This document shows, piece by piece, positions 49,853 to 57,076 of a DNA stretch of 57,076 bases (position 1 is the stretch's first letter; each line of letters starts with the position of its first letter). Location: assembly GCF_002902665.1 (NCBI RefSeq), contig NZ_PPRM01000095.1, positions 1-57,076 on the forward strand, in the 5' to 3' direction. Source of the stretch: Macrococcoides caseolyticum (GTDB lineage Bacteria; Bacillota; Bacilli; Staphylococcales; Staphylococcaceae). Both the position numbers and the translations under genes were made by a program. Under the pieces are notes generated by a model. That model was not told where the DNA came from and did no database searches. It worked only from the letters and a program-made list of their open reading frames with translations.

Positions 49853-51557
49853 TTTTCAAAGAAAGTTACTCATCATGCTTACAACAATGATTGTTGTAAG
49901 CTTTCTTTTAGTCGGCATGTTTATTACGACCTCTATCTCAAATGATATGAAAGTATCGATGAAACGTACGATGGCACAAGATGCAAAAATAATACAGTCT
50001 TTGGCTGAACATCAAGATTTCAACATGATCGCAGCCACTTTTGATGACCAGAGAAGTTATCAAATATTAGTCATGGAAGGTAATAAACCGCTGTATGTTA
50101 CACAAGGTTTCTCTCCCGAATACTTTGAAACTGCGCTATCGAGATATACAGCAGGTGAAAGTGAAGCGAATGAATTTCGATACGATTCTGAAGACAAACA
50201 GAGCATCCTTAAAATGACAAAAAAAGACACTGTCATCTATTTAATACAGGAAAATCGAATTTTGACTATTTTAAGTAGAAGCATATGGAAATATATTGGA
50301 TTAATGTTATTAATAATGCTTCCTATTCTCTATTTTATCGTGAGGTACATCAATAAAAGCTATATTCAACCAATAAAAGAAGTCACTTACGCTTCTAAAT
50401 TACTAGCAAACGGAAACTATAAAGTACGTGTTCCAGAAAGTAATGTCACTGAGACTAAGGATTTATTTATCAGTATGAATATATTAGCACGAACATTGCA
50501 AGACTTTATGAATGAACAGAAGCTTCAGCGTAATCGTCTTGAGACGACATTACAGAATATTCCTTCCGCTACTTTACTTGTCAATAATTATGGTGAAGTT
50601 GTTATAGCAAATGAAACATTTCTAAATTTCTTTAATCGTGGTAATAAAATTAAGAAAGCTCATTACGACACCGTAATAGCGCATAAAGACTTAAAACGTA
50701 TGATTAAAGAAGCGATTGCAACTGAGAAACCCATCAATGAAACAATTGAACATAATGTTAACGTCCATAAAAAATATTTTGATGTGGCAGTGGTGCCTGT
50801 ATTATCCAAGAAACGTAAAAGGATTGAAGGGATTGTCATAGTGCTGCACGATATTACACAGTTAAAGACACTGGAACAGATGAGGAAGGATTTCGTTGCA
50901 AATGTTTCGCACGAACTAAAAACACCGATTACTAGTATAAAAGGATTTACAGAAACATTACTGGACGGTGCAAAAGAAGATAAGGATACGCTGGAGATGT
51001 TTTTAGATATTATCCTGAAAGAATCTAATCGAATCCAGGTTCTTGTAAGCGAGCTGCTAGAACTATCTAAAATTGAGCAGGCAGATCACTTTAATATGGT
51101 GAAAGTAAATTTGCCTCAGAAAGTATTTAATAGTGTTGAAGTTGTATATCCGCTTGCTGAGAAGAAGAATATTAAATTTAATCTCGAGCTTGAAAAAAAT
51201 CTTTTTGTCTTGGCAGAACCAAGCAAGCTTAAGCAGGTTATGATCAATCTACTTTCAAATGCAATCAATTATTCACCAGAGGATGCAGAGGTTACGGTAA
51301 AGGCATATCTAAAGGCGGATGAATGTATCGTTGAAATTATTGATCAGGGGATTGGTATCGCACCTGAGGAAACAACAAGAATATTTGAGAGATTCTACCG
51401 CGTAGATAAAGCAAGAAGCAGAGACTCTGGTGGAACAGGACTAGGTCTTGCAATTGTTAAACATATTATTGAAGTGTTTAATGGTGAAATCGATGTTGAA
51501 AGCGAACTTGGAAAAGGTTCAACTTTCAGAATAAAATTAAAGCAGTTTCTTTATTAA
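49845..51557 (+). CDS. phoR: PhoR sensor histidine kinase
   Basis: A 570-aa membrane kinase. TM1 is at residues 8-30 and TM2 at about 148-168, with an extracellular sensor between. A HAMP region (about 172-225), a PAS domain (about 235-340), the HisKA box with His356 (FVANVSHELKTPITS) and an ATPase domain (N box LLSNAINYSPE, G boxes DQGIGIAPE and GGTGLGLAIV) follow. It starts inside phoP (ATGATTAG). The pair controls phosphate scavenging in Bacillus; targets in this genome cannot be seen here. Confidence 0.94.
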   Translation: MISFQRKLLIMLTTMIVVSFLLVGMFITTSISNDMKVSMKRTMAQDAKIIQSLAEHQDFNMIAATFDDQRSYQILVMEGNKPLYVTQGFSPEYFETALSRYTAGESEANEFRYDSEDKQSILKMTKKDTVIYLIQENRILTILSRSIWKYIGLMLLIMLPILYFIVRYINKSYIQPIKEVTYASKLLANGNYKVRVPESNVTETKDLFISMNILARTLQDFMNEQKLQRNRLETTLQNIPSATLLVNNYGEVVIANETFLNFFNRGNKIKKAHYDTVIAHKDLKRMIKEAIATEKPINETIEHNVNVHKKYFDVAVVPVLSKKRKRIEGIVIVLHDITQLKTLEQMRKDFVANVSHELKTPITSIKGFTETLLDGAKEDKDTLEMFLDIILKESNRIQVLVSELLELSKIEQADHFNMVKVNLPQKVFNSVEVVYPLAEKKNIKFNLELEKNLFVLAEPSKLKQVMINLLSNAINYSPEDAEVTVKAYLKADECIVEIIDQGIGIAPEETTRIFERFYRVDKARSRDSGGTGLGLAIVKHIIEVFNGEIDVESELGKGSTFRIKLKQFLY

Positions 51558-51636
51558 CATAAGATTTATTTTTAGTTTACTTTAATTTAACTATTATCAC
51601 ATATAATAGAGAAAGAATCTTTCATTTTGAAGCTTG

Positions 51637-51667
51637 AACGCCTGATACATATGTGTCGGGCGTTTTT
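51637..51667 (+). terminator. phoR terminator
   Basis: AACGCCTGATACAT and ATGTGTCGGGCGTT (51637-51650 and 51651-51664) pair with some G-T, followed by TTT. Confidence 0.8.
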
Positions 51668-51715
51668 GTGCGTGATTTATGTTAAACTATGATTACTACA
51701 GTTCAGGAGGATATT

Positions 51716-54343
51716 ATGGCTGATAAACTAATATTAATTGATGGTAATAGTATTGCTTTTCGTGCATTCTATGCCTTACCCCTATTAAAGAATCAATCCA
51801 ATTTACATACGAATGCGATATATGGTTTCACGCTTATTTTAGATAAGTTGATTAAGGAAGAACAACCTACACATTTTTTAATTGCATTTGATGCAGGTAA
51901 GACAACGTTTCGCCATGAGATGTACAAAGATTATAAAGGAGGACGTCAAAAGACGCCTTCAGAACTAAGCGAACAGTTTCCTTATATTCGTAAACTCGCA
52001 GAGGCTTATCAAATCAAGCATTATGAGCAGGATATGTATGAAGCAGACGATATTATCGGAACGCTTGCAAAACAAGCAACAGAAAATAAGCTAGAGACAA
52101 TCATCGTTACTGGGGACCGAGATCTGACACAACTTGCAAGTGATTATGTGACTATTTATTATACAAAAAAAGGGGTTACAGATATTGATAAATATACACC
52201 TCAGTTTATTCAGGAGCAATATGGATTTGAACCAGAGAAAATAATCGATTTAAAAGGATTGATGGGAGATAAATCGGATAATATTCCCGGTGTTCCTGGT
52301 GTAGGAGAAAAGACTGCGCTTAAATTACTACATGAATATGGTACGGTTGAAGCGGTGCTAGATAATCTGGAACATATTAAAGGTAAGAAATTAAATGAGA
52401 ACTTAACAAATCATAAAGATGACGCATTAATGAGTAAGCAGCTGGCAAAGATTAATACTGATGCACCGATTGCAGTAAATTTAAATGATACATTGCTCCC
52501 TGAAAAAGATGAAAGTAAGAAGATTGCACTATTTCAAGAGCTAGACTTTAAGCAAAAGTTAGATAATATTGATGCTGAAACTCAAGTTACTGAAAAGAAA
52601 ACAATTGAAATAAGCAATCAGTTTCATACGTTTGATTTCTCGACTATTGAATCAATGGCTATTCGTATTCGATGTTTTCAAGATAATTATTTGAAGAATG
52701 AAATTATCGGGGTAGGGATATTGGTAGGAGCACATACATTTGTTATCCCTCCTGATGAAATCACTCAAAATGAATCATTCATCAATGCACTTAAAAATGA
52801 AGATACGAAAAAATATGTCTATGATGCAAAGGAGACAAAAGTTTTATTCAGTAGACTGGACATAGAGATAAAAGGGATTGAGCACTGTGTGATGCTCGCA
52901 TCTTATTTACTCGATCCGGCTTTGAAAATAATAGATGTTGCTCAAAGTGCGCAAATGCAAGGTATTAATTACGTGGAATCAGATGAAATGATCTTCGGAA
53001 AAGGTGCTAAGATGCACATACCTGAACGTACAGATTTATTTAAACATATTGCGTCTGAAGTAAATGCAATCCATGAGGTGTCGGCGCTTCAGATTAGAAA
53101 ATTAAATGAACTTAAGCAGCTTGAACTGTTAACAGCGCTCGAACTACCACTCGCACTTGTTCTCGCAGATATGGAGATGCAGGGGATTAAAGTAAATAAG
53201 CAGACGCTTCAGGAGATGCAGCAGGAAATTCAAAGTCGCTTAGATGCATTGATCACACGTATTCATGAACATGCTGGCAGCACATTTAATATCAATTCTC
53301 CGAAGCAGCTTGGTGTCGTATTATTTGAAGATTTAAAGCTAGATTCACCGAAGAAGAAAAAGACGAAGACAGGATATTCTACAGCGGTTGATGTTCTTGA
53401 GTCATTAACAGGAAAACATCCGATCATTGAAGATATATTACTCTATAGAACGCTGTCTAAACTGCAGTCAACTTATGTAGAAGGATTGCAGAAATTGATT
53501 GGAGAAGATGATAAGATCCACACACGTTTCAACCAGGTTATTGCCCAAACCGGACGTCTGTCATCTATTGACCCTAACTTGCAGAATATTCCTGTAAGAC
53601 TAGATGAAGGTAGAAAAATAAGAAAAGCATTCGTACCGAGTGAACCGAACTCTGTAATATTTGCTGCAGACTATTCTCAGATTGAACTTCGAGTACTCGC
53701 ACATATTACTGGGGATAAAGGTATGCTTGAAGCTTTCAATCAAGGCATTGATATTCATACGAAGACTGCGATGAAAGTCTTTAATGTTGAAAGAGAAGAA
53801 GTAACAAGCGATATGAGGCGTCAGGCGAAAGCAGTGAACTTCGGGATTGTTTATGGGATCAGTGACTATGGCTTGAGTCAAAGTTTAGGTATTACTCGAA
53901 AAGATGCGCAAGCTTTCATTGATAACTACCTTGAAAGTTTCCCGGATGTAAAAGCGTATATGCATGATATTATTCAGGAAGCTAAGCAGCAGGGTTACGT
54001 TACGACATTGCTGAATCGACGTCGCTATATCCCGGATATTACGAGCAGAAACTTTAATTTAAGAGGATTTGCTGAACGTACTGCGATGAATACACCGATT
54101 CAAGGAAGTGCAGCAGATATCATTAAGCTCGCAATGGTACATTATAACGAACAAGTGAAAGAAACTGACTTTAAAGCTAAATTGTTACTACAAGTGCATG
54201 ATGAGCTTATTTTTGAAGTGCCAAAAGATGAGCTTGAGGCTTTCAGCTTATTTGTAAAACATGTAATGGAAAATGCATTGGAATTAAAAGTACCGCTTGA
54301 AGTTGAATATGATTCAGGTGAAAGCTGGTACGAAGCAAAGTAG
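51716..54343 (+). CDS. polA: DNA polymerase I
   Basis: An 875-aa repair and Okazaki-fragment-processing polymerase. The 5'-3' exonuclease domain covers about residues 1-290 (LIDGNSIAFRAFYALP, DEADDIIGTLA-like EADDIIGTLAKQ). The 3'-5' exonuclease region (about 300-470) lacks clear DEDD motifs, as in other Gram-positives. The polymerase domain has motif A DYSQIELRVLAH, motif B RRQAKAVNFGIVYGISDYG and motif C QVHDELIFEV. The start at 51716 (MADKLILIDGN) has AGGAGG, so nine earlier codons are dropped. mutM follows after 8 bases. Confidence 0.96.
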   Translation: MADKLILIDGNSIAFRAFYALPLLKNQSNLHTNAIYGFTLILDKLIKEEQPTHFLIAFDAGKTTFRHEMYKDYKGGRQKTPSELSEQFPYIRKLAEAYQIKHYEQDMYEADDIIGTLAKQATENKLETIIVTGDRDLTQLASDYVTIYYTKKGVTDIDKYTPQFIQEQYGFEPEKIIDLKGLMGDKSDNIPGVPGVGEKTALKLLHEYGTVEAVLDNLEHIKGKKLNENLTNHKDDALMSKQLAKINTDAPIAVNLNDTLLPEKDESKKIALFQELDFKQKLDNIDAETQVTEKKTIEISNQFHTFDFSTIESMAIRIRCFQDNYLKNEIIGVGILVGAHTFVIPPDEITQNESFINALKNEDTKKYVYDAKETKVLFSRLDIEIKGIEHCVMLASYLLDPALKIIDVAQSAQMQGINYVESDEMIFGKGAKMHIPERTDLFKHIASEVNAIHEVSALQIRKLNELKQLELLTALELPLALVLADMEMQGIKVNKQTLQEMQQEIQSRLDALITRIHEHAGSTFNINSPKQLGVVLFEDLKLDSPKKKKTKTGYSTAVDVLESLTGKHPIIEDILLYRTLSKLQSTYVEGLQKLIGEDDKIHTRFNQVIAQTGRLSSIDPNLQNIPVRLDEGRKIRKAFVPSEPNSVIFAADYSQIELRVLAHITGDKGMLEAFNQGIDIHTKTAMKVFNVEREEVTSDMRRQAKAVNFGIVYGISDYGLSQSLGITRKDAQAFIDNYLESFPDVKAYMHDIIQEAKQQGYVTTLLNRRRYIPDITSRNFNLRGFAERTAMNTPIQGSAADIIKLAMVHYNEQVKETDFKAKLLLQVHDELIFEVPKDELEAFSLFVKHVMENALELKVPLEVEYDSGESWYEAK

Positions 54344-54351
54344 GAGGAATT

Positions 54352-55224
54352 ATGCCGGAATTACCAGAAGTTGAACATGTAAAGCGTGGTATTGAACCAC
54401 AGATTACAGGAGAACGAATTATTGATATCCACTTTTCAGATGCTGTATCAAATGGAAAGACACAAGGCAAAGAGACCATTGTTAAAGGGCTTTCCCTAGA
54501 TGCATTTAAGGAACGATGTATTGACACTCATATCGAAAGTGTGATGCGTCGCAGCAAATATATTATCTTCAAGTTAAAAGGAAAGGATGGGAACCGTTAT
54601 ATGGTCGGTCATCTTGGAATGACCGGCGCATACTTTGTGGTACCGTCTATCGATGACATTACAGTACCTAACTACAAAAAACATTGGCATGTCACTTTTA
54701 CATTGAGCAGTTCGATGAAGCTGGTATATTCAGATATTAGAAGGTTTGGTGAACTGAGAATGTTAGATGAATCACAGTTTGCACACTTCGATGCAACCAT
54801 TGCACCAGAACCATTTAGTGAAGAAGGCCGAGCTCATTATATCAGTGCACTGCACTTGCCGAAATATCAGGATAAACCGATTAAGCAAGTTATCATGCTG
54901 CATTCGGTTGTCAGTGGATGTGGAAATATCTATGCATGTGAAGCGCTGCATAATGCAGGAATTAACCCGAATATAACAGTCAAAAAATTAAGCGAAAAAA
55001 GACGTACATTACTTTATGAACATATTGTCGATGTGCTGAATGAAGGCATTTTATATGGGGGCTCGACCATATCAGATTACCGAAACGCACAAGGTGAAAG
55101 TGGAACGATGCAAAATAGGTTTAAAGTTTATGGTAAAAAAATTTGTGGAACATGCGGTAATGAAATTAAGACGAAAGTGATAGCTACACGTAATACACAT
55201 TATTGTACACATTGTCAGAAATAG
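54352..55224 (+). CDS. mutM: Formamidopyrimidine-DNA glycosylase
   Basis: A 290-aa Fpg/Nei enzyme that removes 8-oxoguanine and cleaves abasic sites. Pro2 and Glu3 (MPELPEVE) are the catalytic residues, a conserved Lys lies in RRSKYIIF, and the C-terminal zinc finger has four cysteines (CGTCGNE and CTHCQK). The ribosome binding site is TAGGAGGAA at the end of polA. The polA-mutM-coaE cluster is kept in Bacillus and staphylococci. It should be co-transcribed with polA. Confidence 0.95.
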   Translation: MPELPEVEHVKRGIEPQITGERIIDIHFSDAVSNGKTQGKETIVKGLSLDAFKERCIDTHIESVMRRSKYIIFKLKGKDGNRYMVGHLGMTGAYFVVPSIDDITVPNYKKHWHVTFTLSSSMKLVYSDIRRFGELRMLDESQFAHFDATIAPEPFSEEGRAHYISALHLPKYQDKPIKQVIMLHSVVSGCGNIYACEALHNAGINPNITVKKLSEKRRTLLYEHIVDVLNEGILYGGSTISDYRNAQGESGTMQNRFKVYGKKICGTCGNEIKTKVIATRNTHYCTHCQK

Positions 55225-55232
55225 GAGGAACT

Positions 55233-55817
55233 ATGACAGTTATAGGTTTAACAGGTGGTATTGCCAGTGGTAAGTCAACAGTAGCAAATTATCTGAAGGA
55301 GAATGGATTTGCTGTCATTGATGCAGATATTGCGGCAAGACAGGCTGTAGAAAAAGGAACAGAAGGATTAAGAAAAGTTGCTGAAACATTTCCAGGTGTG
55401 CTGAATGAAGATGGGACATTAAATCGTAAAGCACTAGGTACGATTATCTTTAATGATAAAGCGCAGCGTGATAGTTTAAATGAAATTGTTCACCCGATTG
55501 TGCGACGTCTGATGGATGAAGAAAAAGCTGCTGCACTTTCTGAAGGTAAGGTGGTAGTTATGGATATACCACTGTTATATGAAAATGAGCTCGAACATAC
55601 TGTTGATGAAGTGTGGGTCGTATATGTGTCATACGATATACAAAAAATGCGCCTGATGAAACGAAATGAACTTTCAGAGTCAGAAGCAGATGCGCGTATC
55701 AATAGTCAGATGTCGATGGATGAAAAGCGAGATAAAGCCGATATCGTCATTGATAATTGTCATGACTTAGACAGTCTTTATAAACATTTAGAAGCTTTGA
55801 TCAAAGACTATAAGTAG
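55233..55817 (+). CDS. coaE: Dephospho-CoA kinase
   Basis: A 194-aa P-loop kinase for the last step of CoA synthesis. The Walker A loop GGIASGKST is at residues 8-16. The start at 55233 has AGGAGG directly after the mutM stop; earlier in-frame codons would overlap mutM. DADIAARQAV near 30 and HPIVRR near 85 are family motifs. It is the third gene of the polA operon. Confidence 0.95.
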   Translation: MTVIGLTGGIASGKSTVANYLKENGFAVIDADIAARQAVEKGTEGLRKVAETFPGVLNEDGTLNRKALGTIIFNDKAQRDSLNEIVHPIVRRLMDEEKAAALSEGKVVVMDIPLLYENELEHTVDEVWVVYVSYDIQKMRLMKRNELSESEADARINSQMSMDEKRDKADIVIDNCHDLDSLYKHLEALIKDYK

Positions 55818-55882
55818 ATTCAAATTTTCGAAAAATTTAAATTTTTTATTTCGCAGAAAATACACTACACAAGCGCTTTCAT

Positions 55883-55916
55883 TGTGTTATACTATTGCTA
55901 AGTATTAGTATAACAC
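55883..55916. promoter_or_regulatory. CcpN-like operator upstream of gapB
   Basis: TGTGTTATACT at 55883-55893 fits the CcpN consensus TRTGHYATAYW exactly. Ten bases of it (55884-55893) are inverted at 55907-55916 (AGTATAACAC). In Bacillus CcpN represses gapB and pckA on glycolytic carbon. The site is 20 bases before the gapB ATG. Confidence 0.6.
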
Positions 55917-55936
55917 TTTGAAGGGGAGATTATTTA

Positions 55937-56947
55937 ATGAAGACAAGAGTAGCGATTAATGGGCTGGGAAGAATTGGCAGAATGGTATTTCGTGCAGCAT
56001 TATTAGATGATAATTTAGAGGTTGTAGCAATCAATGCGAGCTACCCACCTGAAACATTAGCTCATTTAACGAAATATGATACTACTCATGGTAAGTTTGA
56101 ACTTGATATTGAACCAACTGAGAATGGTTTACTTGTAGATGGCAAGAAGATTGAACTCGTATCTGAACGTAATCCTGAATTATTACCGTGGAAAGATATG
56201 AATATTGATATTGTGATTGAAGCGACTGGTAAGTTTAACGATGCTGAGAAAGCAGCTGCACATATTAAAGCTGGCGCTAAGAAAGTGCTGCTTACTGCTC
56301 CAGGTAAAGGTAATGTTCAGACCATCGTACGTGGAGTGAACTGTGCACAGTTAGATGTTGAGAAATATGATGTGATTTCAAATGCATCATGTACAACAAA
56401 CTGTCTGGCACCAGTTGCGAAAGTGCTGAATGATAAGTTTGGTATTAAAAATGGTTTGATGACTACAGTTCATGCTTATACAAATGACCAGAAGAATTTA
56501 GATAACCCACATAAAGATTTACGTCGTGCCCGTGCATGTGCACAAAGTATTATTCCGACTTCTACAGGTGCTGCAAAAGCATTATCTCTAGTATTACCGG
56601 AATTACAAGGTAAGCTTCATGGAATGGCGTTACGTGTACCGACAACGAATGTTTCATTAGTCGACTTAGTTGTAGATTTAGAAAAAGAAGTCACAGTCGA
56701 AGAAGTAAATCAAGCATTTAAAGATGCGGCTGATAATGAACTTAAAGACATCTTAGATGTAACATATGAGCCGTTAGTATCAGTAGATTTCAATACGAAT
56801 CCACATAGTTCTATCGTAGATGGACTGTCGACGATCGTTATGGAAGGTTCAAAGGTTAAAGTATTATCTTGGTATGACAATGAATGGGGTTATTCAACGC
56901 GCGTTGTAGAACTTGCAGGATTAATGGGTGAACAGTTAAATAAATAG
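55937..56947 (+). CDS. gapB: Glyceraldehyde-3-phosphate dehydrogenase, gluconeogenic type
   Basis: A 336-aa second GAPDH. The catalytic Cys152 lies in SNASCTTNCLAPV. After the Rossmann motif NGLGRIGR the usual Asp that prefers NAD is replaced by Asn-Ala-Ser (AINASYPPET, residues 31-40), typical for NADP-using GapB of Bacillus and staphylococci. It works in the gluconeogenic direction. The start follows GAAGGGGAG. The CcpN-like operator upstream fits its role. The next expected gene in staphylococci is nrdR, beyond the window. Confidence 0.94.
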   Translation: MKTRVAINGLGRIGRMVFRAALLDDNLEVVAINASYPPETLAHLTKYDTTHGKFELDIEPTENGLLVDGKKIELVSERNPELLPWKDMNIDIVIEATGKFNDAEKAAAHIKAGAKKVLLTAPGKGNVQTIVRGVNCAQLDVEKYDVISNASCTTNCLAPVAKVLNDKFGIKNGLMTTVHAYTNDQKNLDNPHKDLRRARACAQSIIPTSTGAAKALSLVLPELQGKLHGMALRVPTTNVSLVDLVVDLEKEVTVEEVNQAFKDAADNELKDILDVTYEPLVSVDFNTNPHSSIVDGLSTIVMEGSKVKVLSWYDNEWGYSTRVVELAGLMGEQLNK

Positions 56948-56958
56948 TTTCCTTGAAT

Positions 56959-56989
56959 AACGCCGTCCAATTTAAATGGACGGCGTTTC
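56959..56989 (+). terminator. gapB terminator, first hairpin
   Basis: AACGCCGTCCA (56959-56969) and TGGACGGCGTT (56977-56987), then T and C. Confidence 0.8.
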
Positions 56990-56990
56990 A

Positions 56991-57038
56991 GACTGTAGAC
57001 AAAGTCTCCTTCGGAGATGAAGTTTACAGTCTTTTTTT
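56991..57038 (+). terminator. Second gapB terminator hairpin with a TTCG loop
   Basis: GACTGTAGAC (56991-57000) pairs with GTTTACAGTC (57022-57031), and TCTCC/GGAGA closes an inner TTCG loop (57005-57017). Seven T follow. The remaining bases to 57076 hold AACGGTGGTG, which could be the ribosome binding site of the next gene. Confidence 0.75.
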
Positions 57039-57076
57039 GATAAAATATAGGTATATCATTGAACGGTGGTGTTTTA

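Noticed and set aside
55875-55890. cre site at gapB (AATGAAAGCGCTTGTG on the minus strand)
   Set aside because: The right half has two mismatches to the consensus, and the CcpN-like box is a better explanation of control.

Overview
The window is AT-rich, densely coded chromosomal DNA from a member of the Staphylococcaceae. It most resembles Macrococcus or a close relative. The backbone (acsA, fhs, tyrS, rpsD, ezrA, thiI, sppA, tpx, ackA, ald, pepQ, dnaE, accDA, pfkA-pyk, citZ-icd, phoPR, polA-mutM-coaE, gapB) follows the Staphylococcus core order. Several genes sit where Bacillus has them: a second NAD kinase beside sppA, ytpI/ytoI-like genes, and mdh between icd and phoP. I saw no rRNA, tRNA, insertion sequence, prophage, CRISPR array or defence island. 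The genus is an inference from gene order and protein sequence as I know them; no search was run.

Layout. 1-3.7 kb: acetyl-CoA synthetase and formate-tetrahydrofolate ligase, each with a strong cre (CcpA) site. 3.8-11.3 kb: a class A penicillin-binding protein, a T-box-controlled tyrS, a LemA/TPM-domain pair, an HtrA-like protease and a PlsC-like acyltransferase. 11.3-15.7 kb: an accessory-looking stretch with two small unknown proteins, orphan histidine ammonia-lyase, a glutamate/aspartate symporter and an OsmC protein. 15.7-25.5 kb: rpsD with a structured leader, free methionine sulfoxide reductase, ezrA, a cysteine desulfurase/thiI operon with a phosphodiesterase and a TSUP transporter, NAD kinase, sppA and an RDD protein. 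25.5-35.5 kb: tpx, a methyltransferase, ackA, a Usp protein, ald, pepQ with a divergent CutC-like protein, a UPF0173 hydrolase, a YtoI-like CBS protein, YtpI and nrnA. 35.5-57 kb: dnaE, gntR-accD-accA, pfkA-pyk, an amino acid permease, citZ-icd-mdh, phoPR, polA-mutM-coaE and gapB.

The theme is central carbon metabolism and its control: acetate activation and production (acsA, ackA), C1 metabolism, alanine catabolism (ald), malonyl-CoA synthesis (accDA), lower glycolysis (pfkA, pyk), the gluconeogenic GAPDH (gapB) and the oxidative TCA branch (citZ, icd, mdh). Catabolite-control sites recur: cre-like sequences at acsA, fhs, gltP, ald, pfkA and citZ, a CcpC-like box at citZ, and a CcpN-like operator at gapB. 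ccpA itself probably lies just off the left edge, by analogy with staphylococcal gene order.

The most notable observations are a one-base frameshift that splits citrate synthase (citZ); a perfect 29-base palindrome ahead of a truncated GntR regulator of accDA that looks like both a FadR-type operator and the dnaE terminator; the stacked regulatory sites at citZ and gapB; and divergent catalytic motifs in the PlsC-like and CutC-like proteins. I found no convincing wholly novel multigene system.
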